In this document: positions 38,695 to 48,523 of the stretch, in pieces
Position numbering within the stretch: position 1 is the stretch's first letter
Layout of the letters: each line of letters starts with the position of its first letter
Source of the DNA: Burkholderia anthina
Lineage (GTDB): Bacteria; Pseudomonadota; Gammaproteobacteria; Burkholderiales; Burkholderiaceae
DNA length: 64,000 nucleotides
Direction of reading: 5' to 3'
Assembly (NCBI RefSeq): GCF_902498995.1
Contig: NZ_CABVLY010000012.1
Coordinates: 124,001 to 188,000 of the forward strand
Position numbers and translations under genes: made by a program
Notes under the pieces: generated by a model
Told to the model about the DNA's origin: nothing
Seen by the model: only the letters and a program-made list of their open reading frames with translations
Databases searched by the model: none

Positions 38695-41600
38695 GCCAGT
38701 CTGTTTTGCGCGCTGACCCTGCGAAAGTCTCTCCCACGCTGAAGGAGGCGGTGGTCGACAGTCTACTCAACTTGACTTATGCGCAACTCAGCGGTCAAGG
38801 ACGAACCGGACAATACATCTTCGGCGCCCGGCCGCGAGCACTGCTCAATTCAGGCTTCCTGCTGCCCCAACGCAGTGTCTCGGGCGACGATGAGGTGACG
38901 TCTCCCATTTGGGTCTCGTCGCACGGACTACAGATGCAGCTCAACGCTGTGACACCGGCAGTGATGACGGTCTTGCCTCGATTTAGCGTCTATGTACGTG
39001 TGTTGCCTCGCGAAGAAGACCTAAGGCGACCGAACTGCCGGCCGGTTTTCATGTTGCGACAAGCGCTGGTCGATGAAATCAAAGCCGAGCGTGACCGCCG
39101 GTTGGAGGGCGAGTGGGAGAAGGTCAAGGGGGGGTACACCTCCAAGTGGAAGCACCCAGATTGGCCTGTGATTCGGGCCCGGGTCGTCGATGAGGTTTAC
39201 AAAGCCAAAGGCGTCCCTCGGCACCTCCTGACCGCTGACGTCCCGCAAGACGAAAGCGACGTCGAGGCTGATGAGGCGCTATGCGATGCCGACAGCGCAG
39301 GCGAGAGTACGAAGGAGGGGGTGCCAGTTAAAGCTGACGAGTCTTTTCCCATCAAGGACGAGCATTTCGAGCCGTTGACCGTCCCGCACAAATGGATGCG
39401 ACTTGAGGTGCTGCTCCCGCCACTCGAGCTTGATATATTCAAGAGCAGCGAAGAGCTGCAGCGTGACCTCGACGACCACGCCGCGCGCATGAACGCGGCC
39501 GTGGCCAAACGCGTAGCAGAGTGGGCGCAAAGCGATGACCCGGATACCGGCGGCAAGGCATGGGGTTATCGGCACGACCTGAGCATCCCAGCAAGCCGTT
39601 ATACCAAATGGGCTGACTTCCTTGACCTGGTCCGCAAGTCAAACCTGCGCATCGCGCTGCCCCAGATTCAGCTGAACTGGGACCTTGAGCTGTACCCTGA
39701 TTGGCTGGACCCTTCAAAGCGAAGCTTCTTTCTTGCACTTGAGAACGTCAGCAAGATGCCCAAGCAGCATGTCGACGAGACGGAAGAAGCCGTCTTTCTC
39801 GTGTCGCTTCGGGTTGAGTTGCCAGCCGCGCTCCATCACCCGCTAAAGCTTGAGCGCGTCGAGCCATCCTATCGCTATAACAAATACCTCACCTATCCTG
39901 CAATGGGCCACAACTGTGGTGTAGTGCGGGTACAGTCTGACCCTGCGGGTTGCGTGCTTGAGACGACATGGACACCTCGTTACACGCAACCGCGCATTGT
40001 CCCGACGAGCGCCAACGGGGTCCAGCGGCGAGTGCGCTCGCTCGCGCAGCCCGATGGACTAGATGGCTTGTCGCCACTCGTGCCTTCAATGCGGGAGTGG
40101 TTGAAGAGCCTACCCACGCACGTCAACCCTGCCGAAGGTCTCGACTCCTCCGACGTGGCGGGCATTGCTCGCGAGGAGGAGGCATTCCGTCAGGACTTAC
40201 GCAAATGGGAGGCTGAGATGAAGGCGGTCGAGGCAGGCCTGAACTGTCTGCGCGAGTCACGCGATGCGTGGCGCAGCCGGGGCCTCCAGACTGACGCGAA
40301 AGCCATCGTCTACGAAGCGTGGCTGGCCACGAACGAGACGATGGCCGACTTCATGCAGGCGCGCTTTGGGGGCGACGACAGCGAATGGCGCTTGTTTCAG
40401 CTGGCTTTCATCGTCGCCAACATTCCGGCACTCGCCTCGCGCATTCCGGAGTTGTCGCACTTCTACGATGAGCGTCGCGACGACGCGGTGACGCTACTGT
40501 ACTTCGCCACCGGTGGTGGCAAGTCAGAGGCATTCTTCGGACTGCTGGTCTTCAACCTCATGCTCGACCGTCTGCGCGGCAAGCACCGTGGGGTGACGGC
40601 CCTGATTCGCTACCCGTTGCGCTTGCTGACGATTCAGCAGGCGCAACGGGCGGCGCGCGTGTTGGCGCATGGCGAGCGTGTGCGCCGTCGTCATGGCTAC
40701 GGCGGAGACTCGCTTTCCATCGGCTTTTGGGTGGGAAACGGTGGCTCGCCTAATCGCCATAGCGCCAAAGGTGTCAAGAGCATTCCGACTGTGTCTGAGG
40801 CGCCTCCCGTCCTCGCTGACGAGCACGCCCTTCGGGAGAACGACAACAAGTACACGTTGGCCATGCGCGCGTGGCGAAAGCTGCCCAAGTGCCCGTTTTG
40901 CGGCAGCGAAACCGCACTACGGTTGTTCGTCGACTCCAAGAACCAGACGCTCGGCCATGTCTGCACCAATATCCAGTGTGATTCCAACGGGGGCCAGTGG
41001 AAGCCGCTCCCCTTCTACATCGTCGATGAGGACATCTACGACCTAGCGCCGTCGGTCTTGCTCGGTACGGTCGATAAGCTGGCGCTCATCGGGCACTCGA
41101 ACCACACCATCCGCCGCATCTATGGCATGTTCGGCGCCGCACCTTGGGTCAATCCGTCTAACGGGCGGCTTTACGTTCCCATCGACAACCGTGAACTCAC
41201 TGCTGGTCCTGCCGCAAAGGGCATGGAGGGGGTGTACCCTGCCTATCAGACTGGCAAGCGCGTCTTTCACGACCCGTTCCCGAGTCTCATAATCCAAGAC
41301 GAGGCGCATCTGCTCGACGAATCCCTCGGCACTTTCGCCGGCCTGTTCGAGTCCACGCTGGATGCCGTGTTCGAGTATCTGGCGAAGCCGCTCGCGAGCC
41401 TGATTGCAGTCGACGGGCGGGGCCGTCGGCGACGAACCAAGGTCATCGCGGCGTCAGCCACCGTGGCTGACCCCGAAAGACAGCTTGAGCACCTGTATCA
41501 GCGTTCGATTCCGGCTACACAGTTCCCGGAACCCGGACCGACTCTCTATGAGTCTTTCTACGCCAAGCCTGCGCAAGCTAAGGAAGTGCTGCGCGAGGCT

Positions 41601-42896
41601 CACCCGGACGTCGAAGTGGCCAGCCAGCAGGCACGGGTGTACACCGCCTTTATGACTAACGGCAAGCCCCACACATCCACCAGCGTGGCGGTGCTGTCGG
41701 GATTTCACTTGACCGTCACGCGGCTCTTCGACAACTTCACCAGCGGTGCGCCCGCGCACTTCCAGGCGGCGCAGCAAATGTTGGTCGACCATGTCTCTGC
41801 GGGGCCACTTGAACAGCTGCACAAGCAGGTGCTGGCCGCAGCGGACGCCTCGCAGCTGGCCACGCTTATCGACCTGCACCGCATTGCGCTCACCTACGTC
41901 ACGAACAAGAAGGGCGGCGACCAAATCATGGCTGCCGAAGCTGAGGAGACTCGAAAGCGCCACCTCAACGAGGGCATCGCGCTGGAAGGCCTTGATACTC
42001 GCCTCATCACCGGCTCGGTTGAACAAGGCGAAATCCAGGCCGTCGTCGATACTGCACAGCGCCGCGTAGCTCCTGGCCAGCCGTTGCCGCCGATTCGAGA
42101 GCAACTTCGCTCCGTCATCGCCACGTCAGCTATCTCGCACGGCGTGGACGTCGACGAGTTCAACTCGATGTTCTTTGCTGGCATGCCGTCCGACATCGCG
42201 GAGTACATCCAGGCCTCGTCACGTGTAGGGCGTACGCACATCGGCTTCGTGGTCCTTGTGCCCACGCCACAGCGCCGCCGAGACCGTCACATAGTGCACG
42301 TTTTCGACATCTTTCATCGCTTCCTGGAGCGCATGGTGCAGCCAGCGGCTATTGACCGCTGGGCAGAGCGTGCCGTGGAGCGGGTCTTTCCGAGCTTGCT
42401 GCAGGCTTACCTGCTCGGGGTCGTTCCAAGCCGCGAAATGATTCTCCTGCCGGAGGACGAGAAGGGCAAGACGCCGGATTTCAGCTTCATACCCAATGTG
42501 CGTAAGGAGTTGAACGCCCGCGGCGACGCCTTCATTGAAGAAATCGACAGGTTCGTTGAGTTGGCAATTGGACTGCGTGACGCCTTCGCGCCAGAGGGCA
42601 AAGAGCATTACCGTGCCCGCATCGACCAAAAGACCCGCGACCTCGTTGCCAATGCGTGGAGCAGCCCGGTTTGGGGCAGCGGTAATATGGATGGTTACTT
42701 TAAGGCTCAGACGGACCTGATGCTCAAACCGATGACATCGCTGCGCGATGTCGACCAGGGAGGTGCAATTCAGGCTTCTACCCGTGACGCAGAAGGTAAG
42801 ACCCAGACGCCCGGCGAGGTTCTGCTGGTGATGGACCTAGTCCGTCACGGCGTGGCTAACAACGACGGCGCGGATAACGCACAGACGGGGGACTGA
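38691..42896 (+). CDS. drmA: DrmA-like DISARM helicase
   Basis: 1401 aa. Walker A is ATGGGKSEA at about 605-613, and motif II is IIQDEAHLLDE at about 868. The second RecA domain has VIATSAISHGVDVDEFNSMFFAGMPSDIAEYIQASSRVGR (SF2 motifs V and VI, given here as the stretch near residue 1150). A CPFCGS and a later CTNIQC pair suggest a zinc ribbon inserted between helicase motifs. The long N-terminal half (about 1-580) is specific to the family. DrmA with DrmB forms the DNA-loading core of DISARM. It is followed by drmB after 1 bp. Confidence 0.85.
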   Translation: MSQSVLRADPAKVSPTLKEAVVDSLLNLTYAQLSGQGRTGQYIFGARPRALLNSGFLLPQRSVSGDDEVTSPIWVSSHGLQMQLNAVTPAVMTVLPRFSVYVRVLPREEDLRRPNCRPVFMLRQALVDEIKAERDRRLEGEWEKVKGGYTSKWKHPDWPVIRARVVDEVYKAKGVPRHLLTADVPQDESDVEADEALCDADSAGESTKEGVPVKADESFPIKDEHFEPLTVPHKWMRLEVLLPPLELDIFKSSEELQRDLDDHAARMNAAVAKRVAEWAQSDDPDTGGKAWGYRHDLSIPASRYTKWADFLDLVRKSNLRIALPQIQLNWDLELYPDWLDPSKRSFFLALENVSKMPKQHVDETEEAVFLVSLRVELPAALHHPLKLERVEPSYRYNKYLTYPAMGHNCGVVRVQSDPAGCVLETTWTPRYTQPRIVPTSANGVQRRVRSLAQPDGLDGLSPLVPSMREWLKSLPTHVNPAEGLDSSDVAGIAREEEAFRQDLRKWEAEMKAVEAGLNCLRESRDAWRSRGLQTDAKAIVYEAWLATNETMADFMQARFGGDDSEWRLFQLAFIVANIPALASRIPELSHFYDERRDDAVTLLYFATGGGKSEAFFGLLVFNLMLDRLRGKHRGVTALIRYPLRLLTIQQAQRAARVLAHGERVRRRHGYGGDSLSIGFWVGNGGSPNRHSAKGVKSIPTVSEAPPVLADEHALRENDNKYTLAMRAWRKLPKCPFCGSETALRLFVDSKNQTLGHVCTNIQCDSNGGQWKPLPFYIVDEDIYDLAPSVLLGTVDKLALIGHSNHTIRRIYGMFGAAPWVNPSNGRLYVPIDNRELTAGPAAKGMEGVYPAYQTGKRVFHDPFPSLIIQDEAHLLDESLGTFAGLFESTLDAVFEYLAKPLASLIAVDGRGRRRRTKVIAASATVADPERQLEHLYQRSIPATQFPEPGPTLYESFYAKPAQAKEVLREAHPDVEVASQQARVYTAFMTNGKPHTSTSVAVLSGFHLTVTRLFDNFTSGAPAHFQAAQQMLVDHVSAGPLEQLHKQVLAAADASQLATLIDLHRIALTYVTNKKGGDQIMAAEAEETRKRHLNEGIALEGLDTRLITGSVEQGEIQAVVDTAQRRVAPGQPLPPIREQLRSVIATSAISHGVDVDEFNSMFFAGMPSDIAEYIQASSRVGRTHIGFVVLVPTPQRRRDRHIVHVFDIFHRFLERMVQPAAIDRWAERAVERVFPSLLQAYLLGVVPSREMILLPEDEKGKTPDFSFIPNVRKELNARGDAFIEEIDRFVELAIGLRDAFAPEGKEHYRARIDQKTRDLVANAWSSPVWGSGNMDGYFKAQTDLMLKPMTSLRDVDQGGAIQASTRDAEGKTQTPGEVLLVMDLVRHGVANNDGADNAQTGD

Positions 42897-42897
42897 G

Positions 42898-45123
42898 ATG
42901 GCAACTCGCAAGGGTTTCTTGGATACCGAGGGCGAAGAAAAAACGCTCAGCGCACCGACGATGGCGCGGTCCCGGGGACAACTCGGTTCTGCTTACGCAC
43001 CTGGTGCCTTCTTCACCTTTGAGGGCGGTCTCGGCGCTTGCATTTCCTTGCCGGACTTCTCGTCAATGGTCGACGACGCTCCGATTCACTCAACCACGAA
43101 GGCACAAATCATTCTGCGACTTCAGGAGGTCTGGCAGAGTTGGTTTGCGCGGTCTTACGCGGTGGGCATCGGAAACCGGCAAATCGACCCCCGCCAGTGC
43201 TTGGATGAGGCGCTTCTCGGAGGTGCTACCGTCGTGCCTCTGGGTGCAGACCGGCTCGCGTTCCTGAGCCCGCTACGCATGGGATATGCTCCGGCGCCGC
43301 TGACTTTCGTGTGCAATAAGTGCCGACTCTTCAGGCGCTTCGAATCAGCGCACGACCTGGCGCAAAATATCACCCGTCTACGCAAAACCCAGTGCGCTGC
43401 GGCTGACGGGAAAGGGCTGTGCCAGTGGCGCCAACTGGACGTCATTTTCGTGCACTGGTCGGGCGAGTGGATGCCAGCGACTCCCGGTCGATGGGAGTGG
43501 GATGACCGCAAGAACGACCTGAGGCTTTCCGGCGAAGAGTGCAGCGTATGTGGCAAGAGGGACTTCAAACTGAATACCGACTCGCCGCGCATCGGTCAGT
43601 GGCACTTCTACTGTGCCAATCCGACCTGCGGGCATAAAGGTTCAGATGAGTGGCGGCAGAACGACCAGTTTACGACGGAGGTGTTCAGGGACACGGCTAA
43701 TAGGCGTGTGAGCGAGCGTCGTATGGAACCTATCTCATACCGAGCCTCTTCCGCCTACTACGCACAATCCGAGCAGTTCGTCCTGTTTTCGCAGTCCGAG
43801 CACCATTTGCTGGAGATGCTCGAACCGCAGCGACAGTCGGAGCTCGCCGCATTTATCGGCAAGCAGTTTCGGTTTGAGGGCGGTGAACTAACCTCTGACG
43901 AGATGAAAGCAGCGCTGCTGGCGGGTGGGAAAGCTGGCGAGTGGGAGACGTACGAGAACCTTTCGCGCATCTGTGAGCTAGCCCGAGGAATGGACGACAA
44001 GGGCCCCCAGGAGATGGCCGAAAAGGAACTCAAGAAGCTCATCGACCGATGGACTACAAGCGACCCGCCGCTTGTACCACCGCGTGTCGTCCTGCCGCCA
44101 GGAATCCACGCACAGCTGGCCGCTCGCAGTGAGTACACAAGCCGCTTCGACCCGTTCGTTCTGACGGCAGAGCACGAGGCACTCAACCGGGGCAAGCTCT
44201 CCGCTGCGCCCGACGGTGGTCGGGCTAAGTTCGTGCGCTTTAACCATCTCGACAACGACCTCGCCCCCAAAGACGCCAGTGTTAAGGCAGCCCAAGAAGC
44301 TCAGACGCAGCATTTGATGACAAAGCTCGGCATGGCCGACTTGGGCCTGATTCGAGAGTTTGACCTGTGTCGCTTCACGCACGGCTACACGCGAGTTAGC
44401 GCGACGCCAACCTTGGAGAAGCGGAACCAATTGATGCCTGTACGCTTGCGCCTGTTCGACCCGCTGCGTAACGGAAAACGACCCATCTACGTCGTAACGC
44501 AAGCCAACGAAGCGTTATATGTGCGCCTCGACCCTCGCGCGGTTTACAGGTGGTTGCAGTCCGTCGGCGTCGTTGACCTGCCAGATTGGGACGAGAGCGG
44601 CATTGTCAAACTTGGCGGAAAGATTCTGGAGGTCGCGCAGCCTTTTGGGCGGTACTTCTCTTTGCTCAAGGAGGGCGATGCCGCAACCTATCGCTACGTC
44701 TACACGTTGCTCCATACCTACGCTCACTCCATCATGAAGAGCGTGGCTGAGCTTTCTGGTCTGGACCTGGGCTCGATGGGAGAGTATCTCTTTCCGTTGG
44801 ACTTGGCGTTCGTCGTTTACCGAAACGGTACGACTATGGACCTGGGCAACCTTTCGTCGCTGTGGCGTAACGAGAACAACCGGTTCCTGTCTCGCTTGCT
44901 CGAGCCGTCCACGCATCGCTGCAATTCGGGTCGCCTCTGTGACACGGCCGGCGGGGCCTGCCCTGACTGCATCATGATTCCCGAGACATCATGCCTTGCA
45001 CAGAATCAGTTGCTGTCTCGCGCGGTTCTCAAAGGCGGCCCACCGCCGCGCGAGGACTCCACACACAGGGGCAAGCGAATCCCCGGTTTTCTTGAGGTGG
45101 TTAACGAAGGGATTGCGGACTGA
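42898..45123 (+). CDS. drmB: DrmB-like DISARM protein with DUF1998
   Basis: 741 aa. The C-terminal DUF1998 region shows LLHTYAHSIMKSVAELSGLD, then EYLFPLDLAFVVYR and a Cys cluster (CNSGRLCDTAGGACPDCI). Two further zinc-type clusters lie near 137-180 (CNKCRLF) and 215-250 (CSVCGKR, CANPTC). DrmB is the partner of DrmA and is needed in all DISARM classes. No drmC (phospholipase-D family) gene follows; transcription runs into a convergent gene instead. Confidence 0.85.
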   Translation: MATRKGFLDTEGEEKTLSAPTMARSRGQLGSAYAPGAFFTFEGGLGACISLPDFSSMVDDAPIHSTTKAQIILRLQEVWQSWFARSYAVGIGNRQIDPRQCLDEALLGGATVVPLGADRLAFLSPLRMGYAPAPLTFVCNKCRLFRRFESAHDLAQNITRLRKTQCAAADGKGLCQWRQLDVIFVHWSGEWMPATPGRWEWDDRKNDLRLSGEECSVCGKRDFKLNTDSPRIGQWHFYCANPTCGHKGSDEWRQNDQFTTEVFRDTANRRVSERRMEPISYRASSAYYAQSEQFVLFSQSEHHLLEMLEPQRQSELAAFIGKQFRFEGGELTSDEMKAALLAGGKAGEWETYENLSRICELARGMDDKGPQEMAEKELKKLIDRWTTSDPPLVPPRVVLPPGIHAQLAARSEYTSRFDPFVLTAEHEALNRGKLSAAPDGGRAKFVRFNHLDNDLAPKDASVKAAQEAQTQHLMTKLGMADLGLIREFDLCRFTHGYTRVSATPTLEKRNQLMPVRLRLFDPLRNGKRPIYVVTQANEALYVRLDPRAVYRWLQSVGVVDLPDWDESGIVKLGGKILEVAQPFGRYFSLLKEGDAATYRYVYTLLHTYAHSIMKSVAELSGLDLGSMGEYLFPLDLAFVVYRNGTTMDLGNLSSLWRNENNRFLSRLLEPSTHRCNSGRLCDTAGGACPDCIMIPETSCLAQNQLLSRAVLKGGPPPREDSTHRGKRIPGFLEVVNEGIAD

Positions 45124-45421
45124 ACGGCTGAACGCGTTCGACATGTTGACCTCTCACTCTGAGGTGACCGCTGCTCTATGCGTGGAGGCCGCTCGACGGT
45201 CGCGGGACCTACCCGCGACCGTGCACTCCATCTGCACCAGGCCGGACGTGCCGCAAGCGCGCGCTGCCGAAGTTGGAACGTTTCTTGACCGGGCAAACGT
45301 GCGAGCTGTTCGAAAAGAGCACGCTCCCGACCCAGGTACGTGCAAAACTGCGCTCTTGCACTGGGTCTGGCGCCCTTGTACCACAGTGCAACGCTGTACC
45401 CTCTTATCGAGACATACGTAT
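45124..45421. terminator. Convergent spacer after drmB with a strong hairpin
   Basis: A perfect 11-bp stem ACGGTCGCGGG / CCCGCGACCGT around ACCTA lies at 45196-45222, about 75 bp past the drmB stop. There is no T run. It could end transcription from both sides of this convergent gap. No gene is supported in the remaining bases. Confidence 0.45.
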
Positions 45422-47125
45422 CTATTCGCCGAAAACACGGACGAAGCCGGCTTGGAGTCGCTCGTACAACTCGGCGGAAAGCAATCGATTCTCGTCGAGC
45501 TCAATGACGGTCGAGTCTTTCTCCAGAGTTTGCATCGCGGCATGGCGTGTCGCACATACAAACAACTGAGTGTCCTTCGTCGCACGGCGCTTGAGTTCTT
45601 CCGAAACGAGGCCATAATTCAGCGCCCCTTGGTCTTGCTGATTTGGCGTGTCGAGAATCAACGGTGCGAGTACCTCAGTCTTGAAATGACGAATGAGGCG
45701 ATGCATCGTCAAGTGATAGGCCAATTGCATCCGAGAGCTGTCTGCTCCACCACCTGAGACGGCAAGTTCTCTATATCCAGTTGGTAGGGCCGTGCGTACA
45801 TCGAAGGCCGGTGAGAGCCGAAGGGTGTCGCAAAGGCCGGCTAGCTCGCTCTGGTAATAGGCGTTGATGCTCTCTTCTTTTCCATCCTCAATGAGCTCAC
45901 TCTGTGCTGCTCGCTGCTCAGCGAGAGTTTTCTTGTTGGCACGCAATCGCAATCTCGCAGTGGTGGTCACCTCCTCCGCGCGTCGTCGTACTGAATCGGT
46001 CCCCATGGTCTCGAGGATGCTCTTGACGGTCACGTCTTTGTCGAGTCGCTTGAAGCGCCGGTTGAGCTTGGCTAATTCTTCGCGAACGGCGTCGAGTCGC
46101 CTGAGTGTCGTTTCGATTGCCGCCTCGATTTTCGACTGCGTAGCCGTGAGCGACGCAACCTGCTGTTCGGCCTGTGCGCGGTCTTGCAAGAGCGACGCGC
46201 GCTCTAGGAGAGTGTTGTCATGCAATGTGCCGCATAGAGGGCAGACAAGAACATCATCGCGCAGTTGGGTAGATGCGAAATCGTAGTCCTTCTCGATGTC
46301 ATCCACGGCCGCTTGTGCAATTCCCCGCTGGACCTTGGTAATTTCGAGTTCTTCATGCTTGGCACGTAAAACGGACAATGCACGCTGCTCACGCCGCTTA
46401 ACGGCGACCATTGAATTCTGGATGTCTGCAATGGCCGAATCGAGTTCGGCGTCGGTCGTTGGAAGTTCTTCTGGTGGAGCGAGCAGCGTCAAGACCTCAA
46501 CCGCGCGGCCATACTTTTCAATGAGTCCCTCGTCGGCGTCGATGTGCTGAAGGCCCTTCGCTATCTCGGCACCTACCTCGAAATAGGCTGCGGAATGATA
46601 GCCCACGTGGAAGTTGATAATAGGGCGTCGCCAGTCCTCATATTTGTGGATGACGAAACTTCCCCACGGCTCAGTCCATCCGCGTCGCTGGTCGACGTAG
46701 AAAGCGGAGAAATAGCAGGCAGGCGGCGGCACTTCATGAATCCACTTTTCTTTGCGGCGTGGTAACACCGCACCGAATTGGACGATGCTGGCGAATGCCT
46801 GCTCATAAGCATCGCTCGTACTGTGGTAGACCGTCCACGGCTCCTCGCCAACCTTGAGACGAATTTGGTTGCGATGACGTGCAGCAAGGTATGTACGACC
46901 GTCAACCTCGAACTCCAGAATCGTTCTGGCATCGAAGGGGGCCCAGAGAGTGTCAAAATCAAAATCGCAGCCTAGAGTCCACAGCGGCAATCGCACCAGC
47001 GTAGACTTGCCGATGGAATTGTCATCACCTGTTATCAGATTTAAGCCGGGTTCGAATCGGAATCGTCCTGCGAGCTTTCGGGAAGTCGATTGAACGAACA
47101 GTTGCTTGAATATCAATGCGCTCAT
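45422..47125 (-). CDS. SMC/Rad50-like ATPase of a Lamassu- or ABC-3C-type defence pair (LmuB-like)
   Basis: 567 aa. Walker A GDDNSIGKST is at 33-42, the form seen in ABC-3C and Lamassu ATPases. A coiled coil (about 215-420) holds a CPLC zinc hook in the middle (about 290). The signature SGGGADSSR is at about 450, and Walker B with the D-loop is LILDTPNQQDQ at about 487. Lamassu LmuB senses invading DNA ends and releases a nuclease partner. The gene lies 53 bp downstream of a Cap4/DUF4297 gene in the same operon. No separate LmuC is seen. Confidence 0.78.
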   Translation of the reverse strand: MSALIFKQLFVQSTSRKLAGRFRFEPGLNLITGDDNSIGKSTLVRLPLWTLGCDFDFDTLWAPFDARTILEFEVDGRTYLAARHRNQIRLKVGEEPWTVYHSTSDAYEQAFASIVQFGAVLPRRKEKWIHEVPPPACYFSAFYVDQRRGWTEPWGSFVIHKYEDWRRPIINFHVGYHSAAYFEVGAEIAKGLQHIDADEGLIEKYGRAVEVLTLLAPPEELPTTDAELDSAIADIQNSMVAVKRREQRALSVLRAKHEELEITKVQRGIAQAAVDDIEKDYDFASTQLRDDVLVCPLCGTLHDNTLLERASLLQDRAQAEQQVASLTATQSKIEAAIETTLRRLDAVREELAKLNRRFKRLDKDVTVKSILETMGTDSVRRRAEEVTTTARLRLRANKKTLAEQRAAQSELIEDGKEESINAYYQSELAGLCDTLRLSPAFDVRTALPTGYRELAVSGGGADSSRMQLAYHLTMHRLIRHFKTEVLAPLILDTPNQQDQGALNYGLVSEELKRRATKDTQLFVCATRHAAMQTLEKDSTVIELDENRLLSAELYERLQAGFVRVFGE

Positions 47126-47177
47126 AGGCTTTGGTACGTAGCTTTCTGACGAGCAGTTTATAGTTCGGAAGGGCCAT
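47025..47177 (-). CDS. Possible 50-aa micro-ORF bridging the nuclease and SMC genes
   Basis: It starts ATG one base after the TGA of the nuclease gene and reads MALPNYKLLVRKLRTKAYER before overlapping the SMC start by about 100 bp. It is basic and has no known domain. It may be a real small middle subunit, or only a reinitiation bridge that brings ribosomes to the SMC start, which lacks its own ribosome binding site. Confidence 0.3.
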   Translation of the reverse strand: MALPNYKLLVRKLRTKAYERIDIQATVRSIDFPKARRTIPIRTRLKSDNR

Positions 47178-47178
47178 T

Positions 47179-48288
47179 TCAGGCTCGCAGGTATTCAATG
47201 ATGTATGCGGCGACCAACGAGGTTTCGTCGATAAGGTGTTCACGCACGACATCCGGGGATGCCGCTACGAGGCTCGTCAACAGGTCAGTGGTCAGCCTTA
47301 GCGGGAAGTCGGCCTGCAAATGTTTTGACACCGCAGCTCGTACCTGCAGATGTGCGAGAGACCCGCCGTCAAGAGTGTTCAGGACGTAAGTCCGAGCGGA
47401 CTGCCGGAGTTTTCGCCGTTCTCTCGGTTCGTATTGGAGCTGAGCCGTCGCGTACTCAAAGTCCGAGAGGAGGTCGTCGACCGTGGCGGACGACGCAAAC
47501 TGTTCGAACAGTGCGTCCACTCGTTGGCCAGTGAGGCCCTTGTTGCGGACAAGGCTTTCCCAGTCGGAATAGTCCCAAGTATGGACACCCTTCCGGCGGA
47601 GTTCGTCTTGCAGAACATGGTAAATGGCCTGGCAGTCTCCGCCTCCATTCGAGACCCGTTCACTGATAAGGTCGGCTATCAGCCCGATGACGGCTCTGCG
47701 GTGTTGCAGTTCGGGAAGCTGTGGCTTATGGAAATGGAGCTTTTCCAGCGCGCAGTCAGTCCCGAGTTCCGCCGCGAGAGCTGCGCTTATCTCGTTCGCT
47801 GTCTCCTGGTGCAGCGCATCCCATGGGATTTCTTCGAGTTGAAAGCCTTTTTCTGCTAACTCAAGCTTGAAGCCACCGGTTGCCACAAGCCGAACCTTGT
47901 CCACCCGGGCGGCAATTTTCTTGTCGCCCACGCTTGTGAACATTTTCCCAAGCACTGATGGCTTCTGCTTTATTCGTTTGACGAGCGATTTCTTGTTGAA
48001 GTTCGCGCTCGCACCGGCCTTAACTTGGCAGAACACGAATCTGGCGTCGGCAGCGTCCAGAGAAGAGCTGAAGACGACGTCTTCGTGAAACTCGACGAAT
48101 ACGATGCTCACCTGATTGAGCTTGTGCTGCTCCAGGAACTCATAAAGCGCCCAGTCGTACTGGAAGTTGAAGCGGTCGAAGGTAGCAGCGCCGGCTTTCT
48201 CCCGCTGAGACACGTAGAGCGGGTTGCTCGCGGGCGTACCACTCGATGCCGCTGCCGTCTTGGTCAGGCGCGGTTTGGGGTCTCTCAC
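47179..48288 (-). CDS. Cap4-like DUF4297 nuclease (LmuA-like effector)
   Basis: 369 aa. N-terminal PD-(D/E)xK-type nuclease: FDRFNFQYDWALYEFLE, then FHEDVVF (Glu69/Asp70) and FCQVKAG (Gln88, Lys90), the DUF4297/Cap4 pattern. The rest is helical and probably contacts the ATPase partner. In Lamassu-Cap4 systems this protein is held inactive by LmuB and cuts DNA on infection. First gene of the two-gene leftward operon. Confidence 0.78.
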   Translation of the reverse strand: MRDPKPRLTKTAAASSGTPASNPLYVSQREKAGAATFDRFNFQYDWALYEFLEQHKLNQVSIVFVEFHEDVVFSSSLDAADARFVFCQVKAGASANFNKKSLVKRIKQKPSVLGKMFTSVGDKKIAARVDKVRLVATGGFKLELAEKGFQLEEIPWDALHQETANEISAALAAELGTDCALEKLHFHKPQLPELQHRRAVIGLIADLISERVSNGGGDCQAIYHVLQDELRRKGVHTWDYSDWESLVRNKGLTGQRVDALFEQFASSATVDDLLSDFEYATAQLQYEPRERRKLRQSARTYVLNTLDGGSLAHLQVRAAVSKHLQADFPLRLTTDLLTSLVAASPDVVREHLIDETSLVAAYIIEYLRA

Positions 48289-48523
48289 GATAGTGTTCGG
48301 GCTCGATATTTGAACTGATTATAGCGACTGCGCACATGAGGCGAACTGTCTTCGTGCAACCGTACAGAAGCTCGTTGGTCCACCAGGACCTAACTGGGCT
48401 GCCGGGGGCTAGGTAGCCTCCATCACCTGTCGCGGCCCTCCCCAGTATCAGGCTTAGATTCACAAGAAGGGCTATGGCCGAGCCTGCGGGCGATTGTTAA
48501 GCTGCTCGCTCGCATACTTTGCG

